A stretch of 64,000 bases of DNA, from positions 3,750,808 to 3,814,807 of the forward strand of contig NZ_CP022463.1 of NCBI RefSeq assembly GCF_002224485.1, read 5' to 3'. A program made the position numbers and the translations under genes. This document shows, in pieces, positions 35,058 through 42,510 of the stretch; the stretch's first letter is position 1; each line of letters begins with the position of its first letter. This DNA is from Sinomonas sp. R1AF57. GTDB lineage: Bacteria; Actinomycetota; Actinomycetes; Actinomycetales; Micrococcaceae. The notes under the pieces were generated by a model. It did no database searches. It was not told the origin of the DNA and was given only the letters and a program-made list of their open reading frames with translations.

Positions 35058-35810
35058 TCAGCTGTAGCCGAGCTCCGAGCTGAAGCGGGCCGCGCCGTCG
35101 ACCGCGAGGCCGGCCCACTCCTCGGGACTGCGGAGGTTCCACCGCATGTCGGGCACGGAGATGCTCAGGGCGGCGACCACCGAGCCCGTGTGGTCGCGCA
35201 CTGGCGCCGCGACGCACGAGACGTCCGCCGTCGACTCCCCGGATTCGAATCCGATCCCGGAGGCCCGGATCTCGTCGAGCTGGTTGGCGAGCACATGGGG
35301 CTCGGTGATGCTGTTCGGGGTGAGCCTGGACAGCCCCTTGCCCACGAGCCGCTTGCGCTCGCTGTCCGGGAGGTGGGCCAGGAGCACCTTCCCGACCGCG
35401 GTGCAGGAAGCCGGCACCCGGCCTCCCATCCTCGAAACCATGCGCACCGAATGGGTGCTGTCCACCTTGCAGATGTAGACGAGGTCCGCGCCGTCGAGCA
35501 TCCCGACGTGGACCGTCTCGTCGCATTCCTGCACGACGGACTCGGCCACGCGCAGTCCTACCGCGCGCAGGTCGAGGCGCTCAGCGAAGGCGTTGCCCAG
35601 CCGGAAGACGCTCAGGCCGAGATGGTAGGTGGCGCGCTCGTCCCGCCGGAGGTACCTGCGCTCGACGAGGGTCGTGAGCAGTTCGTGCACTGTCGTCCGG
35701 GGAAGGCCAGTGCGCTGCGCCACCTCCGGGGCAGTGAGGCCGTGCCTGGCCTCGAGGAAGAGCTCCAGGATATCCAGGCTCCGCACCACGGCAGGGGTCA
35801 AGCGTGCCAC
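35058..35810 (-). CDS. IclR-family regulator of the sugar-acid island
   Basis: A 250-residue IclR protein. The N-terminal winged helix (VVRSLDILELFLEARHGLTAPEVAQRTGLPRTTVHELLTTL) is followed by the effector domain from about residue 75 (VPASCTAVGKVLLAHLP, VAAPVRDHTGSVVAALSISVP). The GTG start at 35810 has GGAGGAG upstream. It is divergent from the semialdehyde dehydrogenase operon, with an operator between them. Three copies of that operator in the island make it the likely local regulator. IclR proteins usually sense a pathway intermediate. Confidence 0.9.
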   Translation of the reverse strand: MARLTPAVVRSLDILELFLEARHGLTAPEVAQRTGLPRTTVHELLTTLVERRYLRRDERATYHLGLSVFRLGNAFAERLDLRAVGLRVAESVVQECDETVHVGMLDGADLVYICKVDSTHSVRMVSRMGGRVPASCTAVGKVLLAHLPDSERKRLVGKGLSRLTPNSITEPHVLANQLDEIRASGIGFESGESTADVSCVAAPVRDHTGSVVAALSISVPDMRWNLRSPEEWAGLAVDGAARFSSELGYS

Positions 35811-35863
35811 TCCAGCTCCTCCATAACGGCTTCAGTGTCGGCAGGCGCGGACACCGAGCACCT

Positions 35864-35879
35864 GTCCGAAATATCGTAC
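35864..35879. promoter_or_regulatory. IclR-type operator between iclR and the dehydrogenase operon
   Basis: GTCCGA-AATA-TCGTAC (35864-35879), one base away from the perfect site at 33771. A short palindrome, GTTCGAAC (35883-35890), follows 3 nt later and may be a second half-site. It lies between the divergent iclR and aldehyde dehydrogenase genes and can control both. Confidence 0.65.
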
Positions 35880-35920
35880 ATCGTTCGAACCAATCGACTT
35901 CCTTTGAGGAGGACCGCCCA

Positions 35921-37393
35921 ATGACCACCTCGGTTCCCGAGACCCACGACCACATCCTCGCGGCCCACGCCGCCTATGAGCGCAGCCGTGAGGTCGATCC
36001 CGCCACCCGGGCCGGATGGCTTGAGGCCATCGCCACCGGCCTGGAGGAAGCCGCGGCCGAACTCGTCCCAGTGGCCCACCGCGAAACCCACCTGGACGAG
36101 GGCCGGCTCGGCGGCGAGCTCAAGCGGTCCGTCTTCCAGCTCCGCCTCTTCGTCGGCGAAATCATGGCCGGAGAGCACCTCGAGGCAACCATCGACCACG
36201 CCGATCCCGGCTGGGGGATGGGCCCACGGCCCGACCTGCGCAGGATGAACGTCCCGCTCGGAGTCGTCGGCGTCTTCGGTGCCTCCAACTTCCCCTTCGC
36301 CTTCAGCGTCATGGGCGGGGACAGTGCCTCCGCCCTGGCGGCGGGCTGCGGCGTGGTGCACAAGGCGCACGACGGCCATCTCGAGCTGGCCCTGCTGACC
36401 GGCGAGGTCGTGCGTGACGCCCTCGCGCGAGCGGGAGCGCCGGAGGGGCTCTTCTCCGTCGTGTCCGGCCGGGAGGCGGCCGAGGCCATCGTGGACCATC
36501 CCCTGGTCAAGGCCATCGGCTTCACGGGGTCGACGGCGGGCGGCCGGGCACTCTTCGACCGCGCCGCGCGGCGTCCCGTGCCGATCCCCTTCTTCGGCGA
36601 ACTCGGCAGCATCAACCCCGTCTTCGTGACTGAGCAGGCCTGGGCTGCCCGCCGGGACAGCATCCTCGCCGGCTACGCCAAGTCCTTCACCCTCGGCATG
36701 GGGCAGTTCTGCACCAAGCCGGGCCTGCTGTTCGCTCCCATCGAGGACGCCGAAGAGACAGCCGCGGCCCTCGCTGCAGAGCTGCGCGACGCGACCCGCG
36801 CCCCGCTCCTGAGCCCCAGACTGCGCGAGGGATTCGACCACGCATTGAGCGAGGTCCAGTCCCACCCGGGCGTACGCGTGCTCATGGCCGGCGGAGAGTC
36901 GGAGGCGCCCCGCCCCACTGTCCTGCTCACGGACGCCCGGACCGTGCAGGACAACCCTGACCTGCTGGAGCTGGAGATGTTCGGGCCCGCAACCCTTATG
37001 GTGCGCTACGATCCCGGCACCGACCTGTCCGGTCTCGCTGCCCTGCTCGACGGCCAGCTGACAGCCACCGTGCAGGGCGAACCGTCCGAGGACGTGAGCG
37101 AACTGCTCGCGGTGCTCGGGGATCGGGCGGGCCGTCTGGTCTGGAACTCCTGGCCGACCGGGGTGAGCGTGACCTACGCGCAGCAGCACGGCGGACCGTA
37201 CCCCGCGACCACGGCCTCGGGCACCACCTCCGTGGGCACCGCCGCGATACGCCGGTTCCTGCGGCCCGTCGCCTACGATTCGTTCCCCTCCGAACAGCTG
37301 CCCCCCGCCCTGCTGGACGAGAACCCGTGGGGGATCCGGCGCCGGGTCGACGGCGTCCACGAGGCGAGCACCGAGAAGGCGGGGATCCTGTGA
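35921..37393 (+). CDS. Alpha-ketoglutaric semialdehyde dehydrogenase
   Basis: A 490-residue aldehyde dehydrogenase of the 2,5-dioxopentanoate (KGSA) group. It has PLGVVGVFGASNFPFAFSV, cofactor site GFTGSTAGGRALFD, catalytic Glu in FFGELGSINPVF and catalytic Cys in LGMGQFCTKPG. It oxidises alpha-ketoglutaric semialdehyde to 2-oxoglutarate with NAD(P), the last step of Weimberg-type pentose and of hexarate pathways. GAGGAGGA precedes the ATG. It overlaps the next gene by 4 nt. Confidence 0.87.
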   Translation: MTTSVPETHDHILAAHAAYERSREVDPATRAGWLEAIATGLEEAAAELVPVAHRETHLDEGRLGGELKRSVFQLRLFVGEIMAGEHLEATIDHADPGWGMGPRPDLRRMNVPLGVVGVFGASNFPFAFSVMGGDSASALAAGCGVVHKAHDGHLELALLTGEVVRDALARAGAPEGLFSVVSGREAAEAIVDHPLVKAIGFTGSTAGGRALFDRAARRPVPIPFFGELGSINPVFVTEQAWAARRDSILAGYAKSFTLGMGQFCTKPGLLFAPIEDAEETAAALAAELRDATRAPLLSPRLREGFDHALSEVQSHPGVRVLMAGGESEAPRPTVLLTDARTVQDNPDLLELEMFGPATLMVRYDPGTDLSGLAALLDGQLTATVQGEPSEDVSELLAVLGDRAGRLVWNSWPTGVSVTYAQQHGGPYPATTASGTTSVGTAAIRRFLRPVAYDSFPSEQLPPALLDENPWGIRRRVDGVHEASTEKAGIL

Positions 37394-38607
37394 ACGCGCT
37401 GACGGATTCCGTGGTCCTTCCCTCTGACGGATCCCGCGCGCTGCTCGTCGGCCGGGTCTGGGATCCGGAGTCCGGCGGCCCCCGGGTGGTCTCGGTGAGA
37501 GGGGACGAGGTCTTCGACCACACGGACCGCGTCCGGACGGTCTCCGCCCTCCTGGACCTGGACGATCCGGGGGAGTGGGTGGCCTCGGACCAGTCTCTGG
37601 CCCGCTGGAGCCTCGCGAGCCTCGTCGAGGCCTCGCTCGAGGCCGGTGCCGAGAGGCCCCGCCTGCTCGCGCCCATCGATCTCCAGGTGGTGAAGGCGTG
37701 CGGGGTCACCTTCGTGGACAGCATGGTGGAGCGGGTCATCGAGGAACGGTGCGGCGGGGACTTCCACAGGGCCGCCGCCGTGCGCAGCTCAGTCCTGGCC
37801 GCGCTCGGGGGCAGCATCGGTTCGGTGCAGCCCGGCTCCGAGGAGGCCCGCCGGGTGAAGGCGATCCTCTCCGAGCGGGGAATGTGGTCCCAGTACCTGG
37901 AAGTAGGGCTCGGGCCCGATCCCGAAGTGTTCACCAAGGCTCCCGTGCTGGCCAGCGTTGGTTTTGGGTCCCCCATCGGCATCCCCTCCTTCTCGGAATG
38001 GAACAACCCCGAGCCCGAGCTGGTTCTGCTCGTCGACTCGCACGGCAGGGCGCGGGGAGCGACCTTGGGCAACGACGTGAACCTCCGAGACGTGGAGGGG
38101 CGGAGCGCGCTCCTGCTCGGCATGGCCAAGGACAACAACGCGTCGTGCGCGGTCGGACCCTTCATCCGCCTCTTCGGCGGCGACTTCACCCTGGAGACCC
38201 TGCGAGATGAGGAGATCACGCTGACGGTGGACGGGCAGGACGGCTTCCGACTCCGAGGGCAGAACAGCCTGAGTCGGATCAGCCGGCCCTTCGAGGACCT
38301 GATTTCCGCCGCCTTCGGCGCCCACCACCAGTACCCGGACGGGTTTGCCCTGTTCACCGGCACCCTCTTCGCGCCCACCCATGACCGGGACGCGCCGGGC
38401 CAAGGGTTCACACATCACCTCGGGGACGTCGTCACGATCGCGAGCCCGCATCTCGGATCGCTCGTCAACGTCACGGCGCGCGCCGAGGAGCTGACACCCT
38501 GGACCTTCGGCGTCCGGCGGCTCATGGAGTACCTGGCGTCGGGATCAGGCCCTCAGCCGCTTCCCGATCAGGCTCCCCTCGAAGCCGTCCAGAAGGTCTC
38601 GGGGTGA
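37390..38607 (+). CDS. xylX: 2-keto-3-deoxy-D-xylonate dehydratase (XylX-like, FAH family)
   Basis: A 405-residue fumarylacetoacetate-hydrolase-fold enzyme. Segments KACGVTFVDSMVERVIEER, GMWSQYLEVGLGPDPEVFTK, WNNPEPELVLLV, LGNDVNLRDVEGRSALLL and HHQYPDGFALFTGTLFAP agree closely, from memory, with Caulobacter XylX. XylX dehydrates 2-keto-3-deoxyxylonate to alpha-ketoglutaric semialdehyde, the substrate of the enzyme just upstream. Metal ligands should be the E-P-E acidic pair and the Asp of GNDVN. The GTG start overlaps the dehydrogenase stop. The last 63 nt overlap the convergent HAD gene. Confidence 0.83.
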   Translation: MNALTDSVVLPSDGSRALLVGRVWDPESGGPRVVSVRGDEVFDHTDRVRTVSALLDLDDPGEWVASDQSLARWSLASLVEASLEAGAERPRLLAPIDLQVVKACGVTFVDSMVERVIEERCGGDFHRAAAVRSSVLAALGGSIGSVQPGSEEARRVKAILSERGMWSQYLEVGLGPDPEVFTKAPVLASVGFGSPIGIPSFSEWNNPEPELVLLVDSHGRARGATLGNDVNLRDVEGRSALLLGMAKDNNASCAVGPFIRLFGGDFTLETLRDEEITLTVDGQDGFRLRGQNSLSRISRPFEDLISAAFGAHHQYPDGFALFTGTLFAPTHDRDAPGQGFTHHLGDVVTIASPHLGSLVNVTARAEELTPWTFGVRRLMEYLASGSGPQPLPDQAPLEAVQKVSG

Positions 38608-39225
38608 GTCGAACACCTCTGCTGCGCCGGCATCGGTCAGCTCCGCGCCACTGTACCCGCCGGAGGCCACGCCGACGGTGGTGATGCCGAGAGCGGCGGC
38701 GGCCTGCACATCCCATACCGCATCCCCCACGAAGAGGACCTCGGACGCCTCGAGGCCTGCGGCCTTGAGGGCTGCCACGAGGATGTCCGGGGCGGGCTTG
38801 GACTCCTCGGCGTCGGCGGAGCTCGTGGCCGCGTCCACGACCTCGTCGGCGCCGAGGGCGGCCCGGAGCGCGCCCAGGTCCTGTTCCCGGGCCGAGGACG
38901 CGAGGACGACCTTCAGCCCCGCGTCGCGGGAGCGGGCCAGGAGGCCGCGCGCGCCGTCGAACGCCCTCAGGTGCGGCCAGAAGGTTGAGAACACCGCGGC
39001 GTGGGTGTCCATGACCTCCTGGTCCTGGGACCTGTCCCGTTCCGGGCCCAGCAGGCTGTCGACGAGCTTGTCCCCGCCCATGCCGATGCAGCGGTGGATC
39101 GCATTCATGCGCACGTCGTGGTCGAAGCGGCGGAAGGCGTGCCACCATGCGAGCGTGTGGAAGTAGGTGGAGTCCACGAGCGTCCCGTCGACATCGAACA
39201 GGACGCCCGCCAGAGGAGCCGGCAC
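38545..39225 (-). CDS. HAD-superfamily phosphatase (beta-phosphoglucomutase-like)
   Basis: A 226-residue HAD hydrolase. Motif I is FDVDGTLVDST with the two catalytic Asp, motif II is VLASSA, motif III Lys is in ESKPAPDI, and motif IV is VLFVGDAVWDV. The helical cap lies after motif I. It probably dephosphorylates a small sugar phosphate or phosphoglycolate-like compound. It starts with GTG 3 nt after the Cys-rich gene stop, so the two are cotranscribed. Confidence 0.87.
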   Translation of the reverse strand: MPAPLAGVLFDVDGTLVDSTYFHTLAWWHAFRRFDHDVRMNAIHRCIGMGGDKLVDSLLGPERDRSQDQEVMDTHAAVFSTFWPHLRAFDGARGLLARSRDAGLKVVLASSAREQDLGALRAALGADEVVDAATSSADAEESKPAPDILVAALKAAGLEASEVLFVGDAVWDVQAAAALGITTVGVASGGYSGAELTDAGAAEVFDSPRDLLDGFEGSLIGKRLRA

Positions 39226-39228
39226 GGC

Positions 39229-39465
39229 CTACTTCACCCGGTCCGCGAGGCCCTCGACCCCGCTCGCCTGCGCGCAGTGCGCGCAGCAGTACATGCCCTG
39301 GCCTGATTCGACCCCGTGGCCGAGGATCCGGCACCCGCAGTGCCCGCATGTGGGGGCAAAGGCGTGGATGGCGCACTCGAAGCTGTCGAATGTCCCCGAC
39401 CTGTCGCCCTGCGTGAGGGTGAACGTCTTGTCGTACTCGTTTCCGCACATGTCGCAGGCAGCCAT
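39229..39465 (-). CDS. Small Cys-rich metal-binding protein
   Basis: A 78-residue protein with nine Cys in pairs (ACDMC, FEC, CGHCGC, YCCAHC) and several His. This is a double zinc-ribbon pattern often labelled prokaryotic metallothionein-like. The ATG at 39465 is chosen over GTG at 39471, because GAGGAG sits at the right distance only for the ATG. It probably binds zinc; whether it stores metal or is a small regulator is unknown. It is cotranscribed with the HAD phosphatase. Confidence 0.75.
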   Translation of the reverse strand: MAACDMCGNEYDKTFTLTQGDRSGTFDSFECAIHAFAPTCGHCGCRILGHGVESGQGMYCCAHCAQASGVEGLADRVK

Positions 39466-39577
39466 GGCCACTCCTCGGGGTCAGGCACCGGCCCCGGACG
39501 TCCGGCGCTCATGCCTACCTACCCGAGGGGCCCTGCCGCAAACGGTCCTGCCATCATGGGTGGGGGAGGTGAGGCAC

Positions 39578-40306
39578 ATGAGGATCCTGGTCACGGGGTC
39601 CGCCGACGGCCTGGGCAGGGCGGCGGCCGAGACGCTGCTCCGCGCGGGCCACGAGGTGGTCGTCCACGCGCGCAACCCCGAGCGGCTCTCCGCTCTCGAC
39701 GAGCTGATCCGCGCGGGTGCCGGCGCCGTCGTCGGCGATCTGGCGCACCTCGGCGAGATGCGGGACGTCGCCGAGCAGGCGAACCGGCTGGGGCGCATGG
39801 ACGCCGTCATCCACAACGCCGGCGTCTTGGGCAGCCGTGCCGTCCTGCCGGTCAACGTCGTCGCACCGTACCTGCTCACCGCGCTCATGCAGCGGCCGGA
39901 CCGGCTCGTCTACCTGAGCAGCGGGATGCATTACAGCGGCCATGCCCGCCTCGCTGGCCTCGACTGGAGCGGCGGCCGCGCCACGGGCTCCTACTCGGAC
40001 AGCAAGCTGCTCGTGACCACTTTGATGGCGGCCGTCGCGGCCCGCTGGCCGGACACCCTGAGCAACGCCGTGGATCCCGGGTGGGTGCCCACGCGGATGG
40101 GAGGGCGCGGAGCCCCCGACGACCTTCGCCTCGGGCACCTCACCCAGGAATGGCTCGCGACCAGCGAGGATCCCGACGCCCTCACGAGCGGCGGCTACTG
40201 GCACCACCAGCGGCGCCGTGAACCGCATCCGTCGGTCCACGACACGCACTTCCAGCAGGATCTGCTGGACGAACTCGCCCGCTTCACCGGCGTGGGACTC
40301 ACCTGA
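39578..40306 (+). CDS. Short-chain dehydrogenase/reductase
   Basis: A 242-residue SDR. The cofactor motif TGSADGLGRAAAETLL is at the N-terminus, NAG appears in IHNAGVLGS, and the catalytic Ser-Tyr-Lys set can be read as YLSSGMHYSG and SYSDSKLL. It is most like the retinol-dehydrogenase-like actinobacterial group. A strong GGGGGAGGTGAGG ribosome site precedes the ATG. The next gene follows after 2 nt. The substrate is unknown. Confidence 0.86.
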   Translation: MRILVTGSADGLGRAAAETLLRAGHEVVVHARNPERLSALDELIRAGAGAVVGDLAHLGEMRDVAEQANRLGRMDAVIHNAGVLGSRAVLPVNVVAPYLLTALMQRPDRLVYLSSGMHYSGHARLAGLDWSGGRATGSYSDSKLLVTTLMAAVAARWPDTLSNAVDPGWVPTRMGGRGAPDDLRLGHLTQEWLATSEDPDALTSGGYWHHQRRREPHPSVHDTHFQQDLLDELARFTGVGLT

Positions 40307-40308
40307 TC

Positions 40309-41037
40309 ATGGCGTGGCACATCGGAACCTCGGGGTGGAGCTACGACCACTGGGAGCACACCCTGTACCCGCCGGGGACCCGGCCCTGGGACCGGCTGGG
40401 CCTGTACGCCCGCACCTTCTCCACCGTTGAGCTCAACGCAAGCTTCTACCGCTGGCCGCGCACGACGGCGTTCGCCTCCTGGCGCCGTCGGCTCCCCGAG
40501 GGCTTCCTCCTCTCGGTCAAGGCCCCGCGCGGCCTCACGCACGGCAAGCGGCTCTACGCGCCCGAGGCGTGGGCGGCCCGCATCGCGGCCTCGTGGCACG
40601 AGCTGGGGCCGCGCCGCGCCGTGCTCCTCGTCCAGCTCTCCCCGCACAACGCGCGCGACGACGCGCGGCTGGACTGGTTCCTCGGCAGCCTGCCGCCGTG
40701 GATCCGCGCGGCCGTCGAGTTCCGCCACCCGAGCTGGCACGATCCCGCAGTCTTCGACCTCCTGCGCCGCCACGGCGCGGCGTACTGCGTCATGAGCGGT
40801 GCCGGGCTGCCGTGCATCCTCGAGGCCACGGCCCACCACGTCTACGTCCGGCTCCACGGCCCCGACCACCAGCACCTCTACGCCGGCTCCTACTCGGATG
40901 CGGACCTCGACTGGTGGGCCGGACGCATCCGCGAGTGGGATGCCGCCGGGCACGAAGTCTTCGCGTACTTCAACAACGACGGCGGCGGGAACGCCGTCCG
41001 CAACGCCCTGACCCTGCGGGGGATGCTGGGCGGCTGA
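40309..41037 (+). CDS. DUF72 domain protein
   Basis: A 242-residue DUF72 (TIM-barrel-like) protein. The signature WHIGTSGWSYDHWEHTLYP opens it, followed by VELNASFYRWP, EGFLLSVKAPRGLTH and YFNNDGGGNAVRNA near the end. DUF72 proteins (YecE in E. coli) are widespread and of unproven function. It starts 2 nt after the SDR stop. Confidence 0.9.
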   Translation: MAWHIGTSGWSYDHWEHTLYPPGTRPWDRLGLYARTFSTVELNASFYRWPRTTAFASWRRRLPEGFLLSVKAPRGLTHGKRLYAPEAWAARIAASWHELGPRRAVLLVQLSPHNARDDARLDWFLGSLPPWIRAAVEFRHPSWHDPAVFDLLRRHGAAYCVMSGAGLPCILEATAHHVYVRLHGPDHQHLYAGSYSDADLDWWAGRIREWDAAGHEVFAYFNNDGGGNAVRNALTLRGMLGG

Positions 41038-41044
41038 AAGACGT

Positions 41045-41074
41045 CCAATCCGCTGTCGCGGCCGCTCCGAAGTA
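41045..41074 (+). promoter_or_regulatory. SigK-like promoter of the fasciclin gene
   Basis: -35 CCAATCC (41045-41051), a 16-nt spacer, -10 CGAAGTA (41068-41074), with the gene ATG at 41114. The same arrangement, CCAATCC-N16-CGAAGT, lies before the DUF4383 gene at 45490, and CCAATCC-N17-CGAACT before dipZ. It resembles the published mycobacterial SigK promoter (about CCATCC ... CGAATA, from memory). Confidence 0.65.
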
Positions 41075-41113
41075 CAGGTGCCAGCCACCACCCCGTGACC
41101 CAGGAGTGAAGCC

Positions 41114-41791
41114 ATGAACATCATCAAGCGCACGTCCGTCGTCGTCGGCCTCGCGGCCCTCAGCACGTTCGGCCTCGCCGCGTGCGGCGGGACGACGACG
41201 GCGAGCAGCCCCTCGTCGTCGTCCGCCATGTCCAGTTCCTCCAGCAGCATGGCGTCGAGCCCATCCGCGTCGGCGATGTCGAAGTCCGACCCGGCCGCGA
41301 ACCTCGTCGGCGCCGGGTGCGCGGACTACGCGAAGGCCAACCCGTCCGGCCCCGCATCGGTGCAGGGCATGAGCACGGACCCCGTCGCTGTCGCCGCCTC
41401 CAACAACCCGCTCCTGACCACGCTGACCGCGGCGGTCTCGGGCAAGCTCAACCCCAAGGTCAATCTCGTCGACACGCTCAACGGCGGCCAGTTCACCGTC
41501 TTCGCGCCGGTGGACAGCGCGTTCGCCAAGATCGACGCGGCCACGATCGAATCCCTCAAGACCGATGACGCCACGCTGAAGAAGATCCTCACCTACCACG
41601 TGGTCCCGGGCCAGATCGAGCCGGCCTCGATCGCGGGCGACCACGCCACGGTGGAGGGCCAGAGCGTGAAGGTCACCGGCTCCGGGAACTCGCTCCAGGT
41701 CAACGGCGCCAACGTGATCTGCGGCGGCGTCAAGACGGCCAACGCCACGGTCTACCTCGTCGACACGGTCCTGCTGCCGCCGGCGAAGTAG
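41114..41791 (+). CDS. Fasciclin-domain lipoprotein (MPT83/MPT70-like)
   Basis: A 225-residue secreted lipoprotein. The signal peptide ends in lipobox LAAC with Cys24, followed by a Ser/Ala/Met-rich linker to about residue 60. One fasciclin domain then runs to the end ([59 protein letters not shown]). It matches the mycobacterial MPT70/MPT83 antigens. The sigK-rskA pair follows directly, as in M. tuberculosis. A SigK-like promoter is 40 nt upstream. Confidence 0.92.
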   Translation: MNIIKRTSVVVGLAALSTFGLAACGGTTTASSPSSSSAMSSSSSSMASSPSASAMSKSDPAANLVGAGCADYAKANPSGPASVQGMSTDPVAVAASNNPLLTTLTAAVSGKLNPKVNLVDTLNGGQFTVFAPVDSAFAKIDAATIESLKTDDATLKKILTYHVVPGQIEPASIAGDHATVEGQSVKVTGSGNSLQVNGANVICGGVKTANATVYLVDTVLLPPAK

Positions 41792-41817
41792 TCCACAGCC
41801 CAGACACAAGAGCCCGA

Positions 41818-41859
41818 CGGCGGGCCGGGCGCGAGGCGCTCGGCCCGCCGGCCGCTTTT
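41818..41859 (+). terminator. Rho-independent terminator after the fasciclin gene
   Basis: CGGCGGGCCG (41818-41827) and CGGCCCGCCG (41841-41850) form a perfect 10-bp stem with a 13-nt loop, followed by GCCGC and TTTT (41856-41859). It separates the fasciclin transcript from sigK, so sigK needs its own promoter. Confidence 0.8.
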
Positions 41860-41904
41860 CCCGCGGGCGCCAGGATCAGGACACCGAGACGAGGGGGAAG
41901 GCGC

Positions 41905-42510
41905 ATGCCCGGACGTGAGACAGTGGTCTACATGCCGGACCACGACGGCGGGGCCGCTCCCGCACCGGACCTCGACGAGCTCATGGCCCGGGTCGCCCGC
42001 GGCGACCAGGCTGCCTTCGGGGACCTGTACGACGCCCTCGCGCCGCTCGTCCACGGTCTCGTGCTGCGCGTGGTCCGCGACCCGGCGCAGTCCGAGGAGG
42101 TCACCCAGGAGGTGTTCCTCGAGGTCTGGCAGCAGGCCAGGCGGTTCGACGCTGACCGGGGCCGCGCCCGGGCGTGGATCACGGTGATGGCGCACCGCCG
42201 CGCCGTCGACCGCGTCCGCGCCGCCCAGGCCGCCACCGACCGCGACCTGCGCCAGGGGATCCGCGAATACCGCGAGAGCTACGACGACGTGGAGCACCGC
42301 GTCGAGGTGGCGCTCGAGAGCGAGCGGGTGAACAAGGCCCTCGAGTCGCTGACCGAGGTGCAGAAGCAGGCGATCCGCCTCGCCTACTACGGCGGCTACA
42401 CCTACGGCGAAGTCGCCGACGCCCTGGGACTGCCCCTGGGCACTGTGAAGACCAGGATCCGCGACGGAATGATCCGCCTGAGAGACGTGTTGGGAGTGAG
42501 CCATGGATGA
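41905..42510 (+). CDS. sigK: ECF sigma factor SigK
   Basis: A 201-residue ECF sigma factor. Region 2 is ALVHGLVLRVVRDPAQSEEVTQEVFLEVWQQARRFD followed by RARAWITVMAHRRAVDRVR; region 4 is VNKALESLTEVQKQAIRLAYYGGYTYGEVADALGLPLGTVKTRIRDGMIRLRD. It matches SigK. The last 8 nt overlap rskA, which encodes its anti-sigma factor. The fasciclin gene just upstream is the expected target, as for mpt70/mpt83. Confidence 0.92.
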   Translation: MPGRETVVYMPDHDGGAAPAPDLDELMARVARGDQAAFGDLYDALAPLVHGLVLRVVRDPAQSEEVTQEVFLEVWQQARRFDADRGRARAWITVMAHRRAVDRVRAAQAATDRDLRQGIREYRESYDDVEHRVEVALESERVNKALESLTEVQKQAIRLAYYGGYTYGEVADALGLPLGTVKTRIRDGMIRLRDVLGVSHG

